In this document: piece after piece, positions 10,302 to 23,043 of the stretch
How positions within the stretch are numbered: position 1 is the first letter of the stretch
Layout: the number at the start of each line of letters is the position of its first letter
Assembly (NCBI GenBank): GCA_020543525.1
Contig: JAHYIO010000042.1
Coordinates: 248,001-312,000 of the forward strand
Direction: 5' to 3'
DNA length: 64,000 bases
DNA from: Coriolopsis trogii
Taxonomy: Eukaryota; Basidiomycota; Agaricomycetes; Polyporales; Polyporaceae
Translations under genes and position numbers: made by a program
The notes under the pieces: model-generated
Told to the model about the DNA's origin: nothing
Database searches by the model: none
Seen by the model: the letters and a program-made list of their open reading frames with translations, nothing else

Positions 10302-12237
10302 ATGTTGCCCAGCGTTGAAACATTCACGCTCTCCGAGCGTGGCGAACAGCTATCTATTAACACTCTCGCGGAATCGCAGATTAGCGTGGCAATCGAGAGG
10401 AAGATTCCATCCCTCCCTGCGGTCGATACCAGTAGAGAAGCTTGGGCATTTGTCGCAGCTGGCTTCATGCTCGAGATGCTCCTTTGGGGTCCCATGTTCT
10501 CGACCGCCGTGTACCTCAAATATTACGCCGAGTCTCCGGTGCGTATATGGTCCCTCTTTGCATTCAATCTGCGAGAACCTTGTGCTAATAAACCTTCTGG
10601 CTCCTTAGCTCTTTGCTTCTGCCTCTGAGACGCAGATTTCGCTCGTCGGAACACTGAATTTGCTCTTCGGCTGTGGGTCCTTGCTTGCTTCTCCGCAGAG
10701 ATATGTGATACTGAGGTCAAGACCCCATAGTTTCCCTGGGACTCCCGTTGTTGTACTTTTACAATCGCCACCCCCGAGGCATGAAGCTCTCCATCTGGTT
10801 TGGAGTCGTCTTGTTTACCGCGTCGATGTTGGTTGCGAGCTTCTCCAGGAGCATATCACTCCTGATCATTTTCCAGGGCATTGGGCCCGGTGCGTCGTCC
10901 CCAGAACGACCAATGTCCTATTACTTCAACTCGAGTCGCAGGTATTGCTGCTGCATTGACGGCGTCCCCTGTTATCAGGTGGCTTCCTGAGTCAGTCTTC
11001 ATATTTGCTCTACAGTAACCCGACAACTCACGCAACTCATAGGTGGTTCGACAAGCGCAAAGGGACACCGGGAGGTATCATCTTCTCAGGCGGCGGTGTC
11101 GGCGGCGTGGTGAGCATCACAGATCACGAACCCCCGTTCCCAAATGAACATTATTGACCATCTACGGTAGTATATGCCGTTCCTATACGAGTACCTCATC
11201 GGCCGGTTTGGCTATCAATGGTCCCTGCGCATTACGGCTCTATCAACCGTGGTCATAGCCGTGAGTCCCACTGAGAAATGACCTCTCGAAACGCCCTCAA
11301 CAATAATTCACATCAGAGTATCGCTGTCTGGTTTGCCAACCCGCGTGTTCCTATCTCCACTAGGACTCAGATCAACCGGATGCCGATGCCACCGTTCCTT
11401 CCAACCTTTCTCCGCTGGGGATTCTTTGGCACTTTCTTCTGTACGCTCTTGCAAGGGTTCGGCTTCTAGTGAGTTTCGGCCTCAAAGTGGCCTCTTTTCA
11501 ACGCCTGAGTACTGGCTGACGATCCCACAAGCAACGTCGGTCTATTCTTGCCTCGATTCTCGGACACGCTCGACGGCGCGGCCGGGGCTGGCTTGCTGTC
11601 AGCCTTCAACGTCAGCTGTATTTTTGCCCAGATTCTCTGGGGTATCTTGACCGACGTGAGTGTCATGTCCCAAATAAGCCTCATGCCTCAACTTCCCTTC
11701 GCTCGTCAACGCTGACGCTGCACAATTCGACGTAGCGAATGAAGCCAGCGTCGGCCATGGCCGTCAGCTCCATCCTCGGCGCAACATTCGTCTTGACATT
11801 ATGGGGCACTGGAGGAAGCAAAGGCATCGCCGTCCTCGCCCCGTTCGCGATCGTCTTCGGCCTCGCCACGGGCGGCTTCAGCTCGATGTGGTTCCAGAGC
11901 GCGCACGACATCGCCGGGCCGGACAAGGAGCAGCAGAGCCTGCTCTCTACAGGTGGGTCATGCTCATCCCCGGTATGACACCCCCGCTTGGGACAGCGCT
12001 GATCGAGCCGTCGTTTTATGGTCAGGGTGGTCGATCGGAACAGGGCTCGGGGCCGCCCTGGGGCCCATTATTGGTTCGGCGCTATACCGAACTCCGTCGA
12101 TGCAAGGGAGCAACCGGTGGGGATCCGCTGGCTCGCCTGGCTTGGTCGCGCTCGTAGCGGCGAGTCTCGTTTCGAGCGCGGTGGTCATCACTGCGTTCCG
12201 CTTCGCCGGTGCGCATCGCGGACATTATCAGGATTAG
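10302..12237 (+). CDS. MFS transporter, monocarboxylate-transporter-like (tandem copy B)
   Basis: This is a paralogue of the upstream transporter over its whole length, with the same splice positions and very similar sequence in the membrane core (for example WFDKRKGTPGGIIFSGGG, ILGATFVLTLWGTGGSKG and GFSSMWFQSAHDIAGPDK). The N-terminus (MLPSVETFTLSERGEQ) has diverged more. The apparent TAG at the end of the GFGF exon (about 11467) spans a GTGAGT donor; after splicing it reads Tyr-Asn-Val, so the frame is intact. The tail is AHRGHYQD. It has about 12 membrane segments. Having two intact copies suggests dosage or substrate diversification rather than decay. Function is as for copy A, with a monocarboxylate or other organic acid as an inferred substrate. 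Confidence 0.88.
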
Positions 12238-12515
12238 AGACGATGTCGCGGTTCATTGGACTTTGACTTTGGTTCACCTGTCATAGAATCCAGAAGGTCC
12301 GTCAGATTAGTCGGGGACAACGTAGATTAGCACCCGGCTTGCAAGTAGAGGCATATAACAAGTCTGAAAAGGGATACGTGGCGAGACCGGTAGTAACCGT
12401 CGACGTCCCTTCCTAGTATTCCCCGGCAACACACTACATAGCGACCCTACCGTACATACACATGTAAGAACATATCTCGTCGTCACTCATTCAACACCGG
12501 CATACACCTCCGCTC

Positions 12516-14210
12516 TCACGCGCCGTACGCAGGTGGACTATCAGACGGACCCACCCCGACATCGTACGGATCTCCAGAGGACGTCCCATAAGCATCCGTA
12601 TTGACCGCATACAACCGCTGCGGCGGCTCGAGCCTGACCTCCTGCTTCTCCTTCGGGTACTCGTTCGGACCCAACGCCAGTCCAGCACTAGTACTGGCAG
12701 ACGCAGAAGTGGACGTAGCCGGGACCATGACAGCGCTCGGTCCAGGAGCGCTGGAAAGAGCAGAAGTGCTCTGCCCCGCGCTCACGACAGTGTTCGACCT
12801 CGTATGGAGGAGCGCGCCTGAGGGAGAGCCCGAGGGGGCAGTCGAGGCGGACAGCCCCGACGTGCCCGACGTCGAGCGCTCGACGGCAGCCGACGTTGGT
12901 GCGGTGGCTAGAGCGGCGGCAGCGACGAGGTAGGTGTCGTAGGGGTTGTAGAGAGGTTTGGAGACGTCGGGGGCGGGGGTGGTGAATGGGTCACTGTGCT
13001 GGACAGCCGGGGGCGTCGCCATTGCGGACGAGAGATCGAGGTTCGAACGGGACCCTGAGCCTGAACCTGAGCCATAGCCTAAACCGGTGAGAGCCGGGCT
13101 AGTAGAGGGACGCCGCGATTGCGCTGGTACTGCTTCTTGCATCATGGGTTGCATCATGGGCGGTGAAGGTCCAGGGACGGATGTGGGCGCGGGACGGTGT
13201 CTGGGCGTGTACTGCGTGGGGAGCGTTGGGAGGGACACGGGTGCTCGAGTGGTGGAGACAGATGTGGATGGAGCTCGGGTGTGCGGAGGGGAACTGGGCG
13301 GGGATGTGAATGCTTGGGAAAACCCGTCCTTGCGAGAGGATTCCATTGTGGACGAGGACGTCGCGCTCTTTTGGGGACGCGGAGGGAAGGGAGGCTCTGG
13401 CAGTGCCGGGGTATCTGCAAGATCATGCAGCCTGGTCAGCAGTCAAGGGCGGAGTGGAGCTCAGTACGGATACTCACCAACCGCCGTGGACTTGCGTCTT
13501 CTGGAGCAGCACAACTTCTTGAGGAGCATTGCGACAACGATAAATAAGATGACTATCCCCGCGCCCAGGCCAGCAGCAATGTAGATCACAAGATGTTTGT
13601 CCGACAAGCTTGTCACTCCAGTATCGTTGGAGGACCCGCTGTTAGTGGGCTTTGCGTTCATTGTGCTGGACGTGCTGACGAGAGGTGTAGGGTTAGGAGA
13701 ATGGTATGCCAGGATGTAATCTAACAGGTACGGAGCAAGAGGAGATGCAGCGACCTCTACAGTCAGGTTGTACTGCTTCTTTGGGTCGAGCTCCCCAGAA
13801 ACGAACAGAGGGTAGTCCGTGATGACATGCGACGAGGATGTCACGTTTACTGCTGTATAGTTTCCATCCATGGTGTAGTTGGCCCAAGCCGTGAAGCCAG
13901 CTGTCTCTGCGGGGGGAAGAATAGAACCGAAAACGGCTACGTGTGTATACCCTACAAATGAATAGATCAAAATGACATTGGTCGGTGCATATTGATTCAG
14001 AGACGAACCGGTAATATTCTGCCAAAACCCCACGCCCGACTCCGTGATGACCGTCAGAGACTCATTCCATGCCGCCGATTTGGCGATGGCAAAAGAGTCC
14101 CTGAACTCTGGAATCAGTTGCGGAGTTACAAAGATGGCTCGCGAAATGTTGTAGTGAACATTCGAGTCGTCGATGACCAACGTCGTAGCATCCAGATTGC
14201 CGGCTGCCAT
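12516..14210 (-). CDS. Single-pass membrane glycoprotein with Ser/Pro-rich cytoplasmic tail, function unknown
   Basis: One transmembrane helix (VIYIAAGLGAGIVILFIVVA) is followed by a basic stop-transfer segment, LLKKLCCSRRRK. The N-terminal side (about 200 residues) carries many N-glycosylation sequons (NISR, NESL, NITG, NYTM, NYTA, NVTS, NLTV) and a jelly-roll-like pattern seen in many uncharacterised agaricomycete membrane proteins. After the helix, an intron near 13420-13480 joins to a 270-residue tail rich in Ser, Thr and Pro, ending SDSPPAYGA. ATG 14210 (MAAGNLDATTLVIDD) is chosen because the conserved extracellular domain begins just after it; the frame is open further upstream, where a signal peptide exon could lie. 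It runs convergently with the transporter pair. A cell-wall sensor role is possible by topology only. Confidence 0.7.
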
Positions 14211-15324
14211 TGCCTGCGACAGAGATCGTGGGTCGCGCAAAGGGAGAGAGGGATACCAGAGGTCACGGTGAGCAAGGCTCCTGAAGATGTTCAGTACGGT
14301 TATAAGTATGCTTGAATATCGATTGCAGTACGATGATGAAGGATAAGCGTCCCCAGGGCATTTCTCAGGACGCGCGCCGGGGACCCACAGAACCACAGAA
14401 CCATAGGCTGTGCCATCACTTCCATCCACGGGGAAGACGAGGTCGCTATTACTGCACCGTCTGCAGATAGCGTAAGGCACAACATCGCTGGCGCTCACTG
14501 TTGTATGAGGGGACGTACACCGTTGCGTCTTCTGATAGGATGCCAATGCAAGTTCGCTACGGAGAAGGATGCAGAGCTTGGACGGGATTGCAGTGCTGAG
14601 CACTGCTGAGTTTCCTGCGCAAGCATTGACGTACCCCCGCGCCCATTCACATGGCGAAGTCGAAATCCACACCGAAGATAGTCACAGACTGCATGATGAT
14701 CAAAATGTGGTCCGGGCGACGTCTTAGTGCCGCCGAAATCAGCAGCACGATGTCTTTGCGATCGGCTGCAAGAGTGGATAGTATTGTATGAAAAGCGGCA
14801 GTAGGAGCTCGAGGCACCTACGCTAATGCCACATCAGTATGAGCTCTTCAGTCGAAGCAGATTTTTTACCTGTTGCAATCTTCCGCCTCTCGTAAATGAC
14901 AGGCCTGGGTATTGTCAGTCGTTGGTCAGTCGCCTTCAATTTGGCAATAGACATTTCCTGCAATGCGTTTGGGCTCAGAATCATGACTGGCTTCCCGAGA
15001 TGTGTTGCTATGTCTGTGTCAATGCCATCCAGCGGGCCGTAGACACTTTGATCAGGAAGAGAGTTGCAAAGAGAGTGACCGGATTGGACGGCAGGCGGCC
15101 GCTAAGCGCTTACCCCGCTCTGATGAGCTATTTTGCCAGGCGGCGGGTTCCCGCTTCCGCACGGGCGCACCGGGCCGGGCAATGGAGTTCACCAACGACT
15201 CGCGTGCGGATACCCGTGAGCAGGACATGTTACATAACATTCGCCTCCTTGCCCATCTACCACCACCTCTGCTTGCTCACGACTCTCGACGACGACCTGT
15301 ACCCTGTTAGACATCTAGACCGCA
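14211..15324. other. Intergenic region between divergent genes
   Basis: About 1.1 kb lie between the membrane glycoprotein gene and flavocytochrome copy 2. An upstream exon with the signal peptide of the former may lie here. I see no independent gene. Confidence 0.4.
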
Positions 15325-17820
15325 ATGGCTGGCTCAGGGAAAACTCTCTCCGGCAAGGAGGTTGCGCAACACAACACTCGGGAGAGCTGTTGGATTATCG
15401 TGCACGGTACGTACAGCAAACAGAGAGCAACATGGACAGCAGCGATATCACGCACGCGTTCTTGGAAAGGGAACTGACCTTAAGCCTGCAGGGAAAGTGT
15501 ATGATGTTACTGACTTCCTGGACGGTGAGTGAGCCTGCTCTCATTAGCTTCAGGAAGTCTGAGTCTCTTGTAGACCATCCGGGAGGGAGCAAGATCATCC
15601 TCAAGTATGCGGGCAAGGATGCCACGTATGTACCTGCATACCAAGTCACTTTCCCCGCGTAGCTGACATTGTCCATAGTGCCGAGTACGACCCTATTCAT
15701 CCACCAGATGCTATCACCACACACTTGCCACCAGAGAAGCAGTAAGTTGTCACTTAGACATTGTCACTACGAACACTCACTTTGTGAGCATGTAGTCTGG
15801 GGAGCGTCGACCCTGATACGGTTGAAAAAGTGGAGGTGGAGGTGACGGACATGGAGAAGGCTCGCCAAGAGCGTATAGCTAATCGGCCTCCTCTCTCGGA
15901 GATACTCAACCTTCATGACTTTGAGGTGTGTAGGCACATCAGCTTTGATGAGTTGGCAATTCTCAGGATGTTATGGTCTTCAACACTTGTACACCAACAT
16001 GAGACTCCAACATCATGCATTGTCTCCGTTGCGATACATATCACACTCTCCCCGCGCCGGCTGTTATATGTGCCATATTGTCCGCATATAGACCTCTGAT
16101 ACTAATCTTCTTACCTTCCCCGAGGCGATGTCTCTGTTGTTGACCTTGTAACTGACAAACGGGGCCTAGGCTATTGCGAAGTTGGTCATGCAGGAGAAGG
16201 CTTGGGCATACTACAGCTCTGCTGCAGACGACGAGGTCACCAACCGCGAAAACCACGCTGCTTATCACAGGATTTGGTGGAGACCGCGCATCCTGCGGGA
16301 TGTTACCAACGTCGACTGGTCCACCAAGATTCTCGGTTACCCCTCGAAGATGCCTCTATATATTGTGAGTGGCACTCTGAGATGATGTCTTCCCTGGCTT
16401 ATAAGATGCGTAGTCGGCTACAGCGCTGGGAAAGCTCGGTCACCCAGACGGTGAACTCAACCTGACGAAGGCGGCAGCGAAACACGGTGTCATTCAGATG
16501 GTGAGGAGCATGATATTCCCTCCAGTGTCGAGCTTCCACTTATGCAGCATATATGCAGATCCCAACTCTGGCGTCATGTTCTTTCGACGAACTCGTGGAC
16601 GCAGCGCAACCGGGACAGGTGCAATTCTTGCAATTGTAAGTGCCTAGGTCATTTCCTCATTCTCAAGACAGACTAATGACCAGTCGGAACAGGTACGTGA
16701 ACAAGGACCGCTCCATCACCAAGAAGTTTGTTCAACACGCAGAGAAGCGTGGTATCAAGGCTCTATTCATCACCGTTGATGCACCACAGCTCGGCCGTAG
16801 AGAGAAGGTAATCTTTATATGCGAGGGGTCTATGGTGACAAAATACTCATATCCGATGCCTCTAGGATATGCGGCAGAAATTCGAGGCGGAAGACCCTGC
16901 CGAAGTGACTGGAAACAAGCAACAGGACAAGGTCGACCGCTCACAGGGTGCCGCGCGTGCAATCAGTGTAAGTTGCGCTAGAACCCTCGAGCTGCGCGCG
17001 CGCGAACGGGAACGCTGACGTGCATTCAAGTCCTTCATCGATCCAGGCCTGGACTGGAAGGATATTCCCTGGTTTAAGAGCATCACCAACAGTGAGTGTC
17101 ACCCAGATCCAGCTTGCACCGTGCTCTACTCACATCTGCATCCGCCCGTACCATACCCAGTGCCCATCATCCTCAAGGGCGTCCAATGCTGGGAAGACGC
17201 GCTGCTCGCCTACGACGCAGGCCTCGCCGGCGTCGTCCTCTCCAACCACGGCGGCCGCCAGCTCGACTTTTCGCGCTCTGGGATCGAGATCCTCGTCGAG
17301 TGCGTGCGCGAGCTCGGCGCGCGCCGCGGGCTCTCTTTCCCGAACGACAAGTTTGCGCTGTTCGTCGACGGAGGCGTGCGCCGCGCGAACGACGTCCTCA
17401 AGGCGATCGCGCTCGGGGCGTCCGCTGTTGGCCTCGGTCGGCCTTTCATCTATGCGTTCTCGGCGTATGGGTACGAGGGCGTCGACCATGCGATGCAGAT
17501 CCTCCATGTGAGTTTTCTTTGAGCTCTGTTGGGTCGGAGAGCGTGAGGGTTGACGACGACGCTTTGCAGAACGAGTTTGAAATGAACATGCGCCTTCTTG
17601 GCGCGCGGACGCTCAAGGAGGTCGTGCCGGAGATGGTCGACGCGTCCTCGCTCAAGTCGCACATCGTCGCCGTGCCCGGCGACAGGCTGTACGACTCCAA
17701 CTGTGCGCACCTCCCCATTCTTCCCCCTTTGCTATCTGAGCTCACATGACACATGACTGCACGTTCGCAGACGAGAGCATGCAGCACGCGCGCCTGCGCG
17801 AGGTCAAGTCGAAGATATGA
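15325..17820 (+). CDS. Flavocytochrome b2-type FMN 2-hydroxyacid dehydrogenase (copy 2), C-terminal SKI
   Basis: Fourteen exons can be spliced by eye in a continuous frame to a 508-residue protein: cytochrome b5 at residues about 5-85 (HPGG and YDPIHPP heme ligands), a linker, then the FMN TIM-barrel at about 130-490. Catalytic motifs are complete: SATALGKLG, IPTLASCS, LYVNKDRSIT, FITVDAPQLGRREKD, ILKG, SNHGGRQLDFSRS and FVDGGVRR. The Ala and Leu in SATAL and TLAS match what I recall of yeast Cyb2 substrate-pocket residues. The protein ends LREVKSKI; SKI is a permissive variant of PTS1. There is no mitochondrial presequence. It transfers electrons from a 2-hydroxyacid (or glyoxylate hydrate in brown-rot homologues) through FMN and heme to cytochrome c or another acceptor. 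It is paralogous to 874-3189, with copies on opposite strands flanking the OAH-like and transporter genes. Confidence 0.92.
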
Positions 17821-18512
17821 AGCGGGCTTGCTGTCACATGGTCGTCGATCCTGAATGCTGTGAGGGTGGTTGTGTGGTTCTGCCTGCTTGGATTACATAG
17901 GTGGATTAGGTCGTCGCATGTATCGTGCCCAGGCTTTACACATCGCTATGTTTCGTGCATGCAACGTCCTTCCTCAGGACGGGCTGTGCACAGTGCTTCG
18001 AGGTAGCCTCACAAGCTTTCCATCGAGGACATATGGTCATGAAGGATTAAAATCGTCACGATGGGACGGTACGCGGAAGTTAGGCTACAGTCCGAGGCTA
18101 TTCGTGATTACGCAGGAACACGGGGACGGATGGCACGGTACGAGACACGTACATAAGTAGTAATCATAAGTGTATGCTATGGTATGAGGGTGGTCCGTGG
18201 TGTCCGCATGGAGTGATGAATACACTTTCGAGTCAAGCCCGGAGGATACACTCTTCTCTGTCGCTTTCAGATCTCTAGTTTAGGACGTTCGTTACTCGCA
18301 CATCGTCCCGTCCGACCTCGTTCCTTCTCGTTTCGTTTCGTTTCGTCTCGTCTCGTTCTCCGCTTTCCTCCCTCCATTCCCATTGGTCCATATCCCGAAT
18401 AGATACGACGCCAGAGCCCAAACAGAGAAAGCCCGACCGTTCCACCGTTGACCAAACCAGGCACAACAACGACCCACTCAACACGACAGACAGGGACCCA
18501 CCCCAGGTCGCG
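17821..18512. other. Convergent intergenic region
   Basis: This holds the 3' flanks of flavocytochrome copy 2 and the alpha-arrestin gene, with a short pentanucleotide repeat near 18318-18358. No gene is seen. Confidence 0.5.
18318..18358. repeat. Degenerate pentanucleotide microsatellite
   Basis: Consecutive TTTCG and TCTCG units run for about 40 bp downstream of the arrestin stop codon. Confidence 0.6.
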
Positions 18513-21413
18513 CTAATGCCCAAGGACGGAAACAGCAGGCGAAAGCACCGCCGCCTCAACAGCGACCTCATACGACGGGGGCGCCTCCCCCTCCTCGCTC
18601 TCCTGCCCCGCGATGAGCCGCTCGAACAGCTCCGGCGTCGTACGGTCCCGGAGCTGGCCCGAGGCCCGGCGCGAGAGCGAGCGCGGCGGCGTGTACGTCG
18701 GCGTCGTCTGGTGCGGACCCGGGCCGGGCTCGCCGCCGCTCGGGAGCGAGTCCACGGAGTGGTCGGGGGTGAGCCGGGTGAGCGGGTTGAGCGGGTTGAG
18801 GTTCAGGTGGGGTCCGGGGGAGCGGCCGCGCGCGCCGGAGGACGTGGACAGGGAGCTTGTCGTGGACGAGGCTTGGTGGGCGAGCGCGGAGGCGGAGAGG
18901 GACGTTGGGGGACGTTGGGCGATGCCTTGGATGGCGCTCGAGCTGGAGGAGGTGCTGAGGGGCGGGCGGGTGAGTGCGGTTGCGTCGCCTTCTGAGAGTA
19001 GGCTTGACGGTGCGTGTGCGTGTGCGGCGGCGGAAGATGTAGATAGGGAAGATGATGGGCAATCCGGGACGCTGGAGTAGGGAGGGAGGGAGATGTGTTC
19101 CGGATTGCAGAGATGCTAAAGTCACCGTCCGGCGGGAATGAGCCACGTACGATGGGACAACGGAAAGCGCAACACTCACCGACAGTATGTGGACAGGCGT
19201 CTGGACTACGATGTCGAAGAGCTTGCGCTTTCCGGTGTTAGCGTCGACGGCGTTGTCGTCCCCTCGCTCTACGCGGAAGATGATCTTAAGCATGTGCGAC
19301 ACAGACATATTGCTCCGCCGGTTCTTATTCGTCGTGTGCAGCGACCCGTTCTTGGGAATATGCAGCTCCTTACGGATCGTCCACGGACCCGGGCCCATGA
19401 AGTTCGACACTACCTCGCCAAGATCGTCCTGGGGGTCGAGGACCTCCGCTAACGGGGACTGCCGGAACACGTCGGGATCGTCAGAGTTGAGCGGGAGGAG
19501 CGGCGGGCCGTCCTTCTTAGGGTGCTTTAGTGCAAGCAAGGAGATGCGGTTCAGGGGATCGGTTCGCGCGACGCGTCTGAACCCTGCCCAATAATCGACG
19601 CGCTCTACGGAATACGAGAATGAGAGACTGACATCGGTGTGCACGTCGAGCAAGGGACCGTTTACCTTCGATGAGGACGGATATTCGATGGATCTTCATC
19701 TTCGTCCATGGCATGAACGTGATGGAGACGGGCATGCTGCCCCCGATGGGGAAGCTGCGTCCGGATATGACGATCAGGTACTGCATCTGCGTATCCCACT
19801 GTCTCTCGACGATGATGCTCTCCGACTCCTCCGTGTCATCTTCTCCCGGACTCGCCACGACCGTGATATCCTGGGACGCGGTGAGTTTCTGTTTGAACGC
19901 TCCGGGACGGTGGACGACGGCTTTCAGCTTCCACGAGACTGAGCCGTGATCGACATGGAGCGTGGGCGGAGAGTTTGCCGGAATGGTGAAGGAGATCGGG
20001 TAGGTATATACACCTTCGGCGAGAGTTGAGTTGGAACGATGGACGGGTCGCGCGCTAGAAGCAGCATATGCCGTGCGTACCTTTTCGGAATTCTTTCCAC
20101 CCGTGCTCCCGTCCATCCTCGACCTCGAATCCCAGTACCTCCGTGACCCGACCGAGGGTTGAAGCCTCTTTTGGAATCGCGCCTGTGGACTCGTCGGACT
20201 CCAACAGCGGTCTCTCTCGTCTTCGTCCGCGCGGAGGTGTCGTGTCACCCGCGTACCCCTCATGTCGTTCAATGAGAGGCGACCGAGAACGTACGCGGTC
20301 CTTCATGGCTTCCAAGAGGGCACTTGCGAACGAAAACCGTTTGCCTTTCCTCCCTCGCAGGGTATCGTCCCCGTCAGCATCTCTCTGTCTGGACGGCGTT
20401 CGCGCGGCGCGCGGGGAGTGTTGGGATGCGCCAGGATGGGACTGCTGCACCTGCCCGGTGCTGCTCCCCACCTGGAACTCCCGATCTTCATCCATGCTGA
20501 CACGTCGTGATGCGGGTACCTCTCGGGGTGTCCATATGCCTGATGCGGAGCGTCCGACTCTGGACGGGGATCGCGCATATCCTGCTCGCGAGGATGAGCG
20601 ACATGAGCGAACGCAGGAAGGCGCTACCTACCACCGAAGTATTGCTCCGCCTCGAGGGTCCGCCGCAAGTCTTCGAGACTTGGAGAGGGAGATTCGTCAT
20701 ATGTCGCCAGCGGAGACCGATGCATGATCGTGGCGGTGGGGCTGTGGAAGGGGGTTGTCTCGTCGATAGAGTACGCTGGCGAATATGGAGGCGAGGCGAG
20801 GGATTGGTGGGAGCTCTCCGTGTGGGCGACATAGGACCGCTGGAAATGCGTCTGGTCGACGCTCATGTACCGTCGCTGAGGTCTGGTCGATGTACCATCG
20901 CGGGAATGGGGTGATCGTCCACGGGTTTGAATTTCTTCGCCGGGGCTGTCGTGCTGCACATAGCTGGAACGTTCCGAGTGATCTTCGTCTTCGTGCTCGA
21001 GAGCTAGACCGGGGCCGACGGAGAGGTTGCGACGATAGCTCGCGCCGGGAGTGTGACCTGCGCGGAAGAAGACGCATTGTTGGGAGTATATGTCGTGTTC
21101 CTCCGAAATCTCTACTCGCCGGGCACCGATGCCTGGTTGAGGTGAGATAGCGCGGGGTAAGCAATAGAGATAAGGACGCACCCTCCGGCCAAGCGGTCAC
21201 TGTCTTCCCAACCAGCTCGACTTCTATGCTGGTGATGCGAGTCGGCTTTGCCAACGTCAAGACAAGCAGCCCGCGCACCATGCCGGGGGAGGCATCCGGC
21301 TGGATAGTTCTTGCGCGACCAGTGGCATCTCCGGCACGGAGGAAGACGACGCTTTCTGCGAGGCGTATTTCGAGTGCATTCTTGCTGGGGGTGATTTTGG
21401 ACACTGTGGACAT
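18513..21413 (-). CDS. Alpha-arrestin (ART/creD-like ubiquitin-ligase adaptor)
   Basis: The start MSTVSKITPSKNALEIRL leads into an arrestin N domain (ITSIEVELVGKTVTAWPEG, then QCVFFRAG). The N domain is interrupted by a Ser/Arg-rich insertion of about 260 residues, then resumes with GVYTYPISFTIPANSPPTL and VSWKLKAVVHRPG. The C domain follows (MQYLIVISGRSFPIGG, ISVLIEERVDYWAGFRRV). Introns are about 50-65 nt apart from one before the tail. The tail is Ser-rich with EGEAPPSYEVAVE; PPSY is a PPxY motif that binds WW domains of Rsp5/Nedd4 ligases. Such adaptors recruit ubiquitin ligase to plasma-membrane permeases and cause their endocytosis, often in response to the carbon source. The gene lies next to the organic-acid island, but a functional link is speculation. 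Confidence 0.85.
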
Positions 21414-21421
21414 GTATGTTT

Positions 21422-21467
21422 TGTCGTCGTCGTCGTCGAGGAGGAGAAGGAGGAAGAGAAGGAGGGG
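21422..21467. repeat. Simple repeat in the arrestin leader
   Basis: A (GTC)n run followed by a G/A-rich (GAG/AAG)n tract lies just upstream of the arrestin ATG, so it is probably in its 5' leader (CTCCTC/GACGAC on the mRNA strand). Confidence 0.6.
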
Positions 21468-23043
21468 GTGGGCCACAAAAGCATCGCACTGTTGTGGTCC
21501 TCGAGACCGATCGAGACTCTGTGCCCTGTCCCTGAGCAAGAATTCATTTTATTTTTCGCCGAGCACGGTCCGGTGACCCTAACCCCTGTCCCGCCAGCCT
21601 AGCGCCCCGATTGCGTCACTTGCTGTGCTAAACACGTGCGCGTTCTCCTAGCCGCTTTCTTCCGGTTGCGCACACCTTCCTGCGTCCGACATGAGCTGCA
21701 TGCATACTCTTGCGCATAGGCGGTCGTAAAAGGCGTTGGCGAACGTGTCTCGGATCCAAGCTCGCGACATGCGTACCTCTCCCGCCTTGACATTTTTCGC
21801 CGGTGAAATCGAGTTCGGCAGTCGGGTCATCCTGTCTTCCGCATCGGACCACGGTGTCGCGGTGTGGAGGCCAACTGTCACGGAGGTGCGGATCTAGCTC
21901 ATCCCAGGCAAACATCAATCGACTTGGGCAATGGTCGACACATTTCCGAAATATCAGAAGACAAATTTTCAAGCCTTCAGCGGCACGCATTGTCGAGAAT
22001 AAGTAATGGGGCGGTACGTTTATGGACAGACAAATTTCAGTCGGGTAACGTCTTGACCCAGGCAAGCGACATCGCGCAAATCAAGTTGACAGTGTAGGGG
22101 CGTACCGGTACCTCCCACACCGCTCTTCCACGCACCGTTCACCCAGTGTCCATACCTAATAGTCCATGTGGGCCCATATACGTATTGGCTCATCATAAAC
22201 TCTGTAGACACACCCGATGATCCGAAGAGCAAAGGAAGTCTCGCCTAAGAAGGTATTTGTGCAACGACGAGCAGACAAACGTGGGTCTAACATGTGAGCT
22301 ATCTAGCATGCTCTACAAAAATCGCGTGTAACTTACTCCCCAGCTGACAATGGTAGTTTTGACACCCTTCCTCTCCGTCCGTACCACCACAGGCATGATC
22401 TCGTACTGCCGTCGCAAACAAATCCGGACCAGAAATAGGCTGGCAAGTGACCAATATCTTGAGTTCCATGTCAGCTGACGTTGTCTCTTTTACCAGGTCC
22501 TTACGGGCGTTTTTAGGTCACAAAGACATTCCCCTGTTATTCTGGCCCTGAATGCATTCACTGCAAGCGTCACTCACACTCAGGCTCTATTCAGGGTGGG
22601 AGTGTTACGCAACGGCCCTTCTTGTGGTTCACTATGCGACTATGACAGTTCTCGAGTCGTTCGGGCTAATTCACCAGTTCCGAGCAAATTGGTGACGACG
22701 GACCACAGCACATACTGGCTCAACTAACGGAGGACCCACCGGCAGCAGCGCTCACGATGCTAGGATGATTTCGTTTGGTATCCTCATGCCTATTTCCTTG
22801 CCGCTACGTCCCGTGGCGAATGGCCCTTCGCACGGCAGATGTGCACCTAATCGGATTTCTCAGAGCTGATGCTTGCGATGACGGCGGACCGCGACACTCT
22901 CCCCGGGCGACCTATATCTCACAGTGAGCGGTGACTCCGGCCCACAGGGCATGGTCACGCCACCTCCTTCGCGACGACTTCTTTTACCACAGTCGTGAGA
23001 GGGCCGACTGATCCCATTATAGGCTCATACATGTCTGATAGAC

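Noticed and set aside
11462..11470. Premature TAG in transporter copy B
   Set aside because: The TAG overlaps a GTGAGT donor. Copy A has the same intron, and splicing gives Tyr-Asn-Val with no stop.
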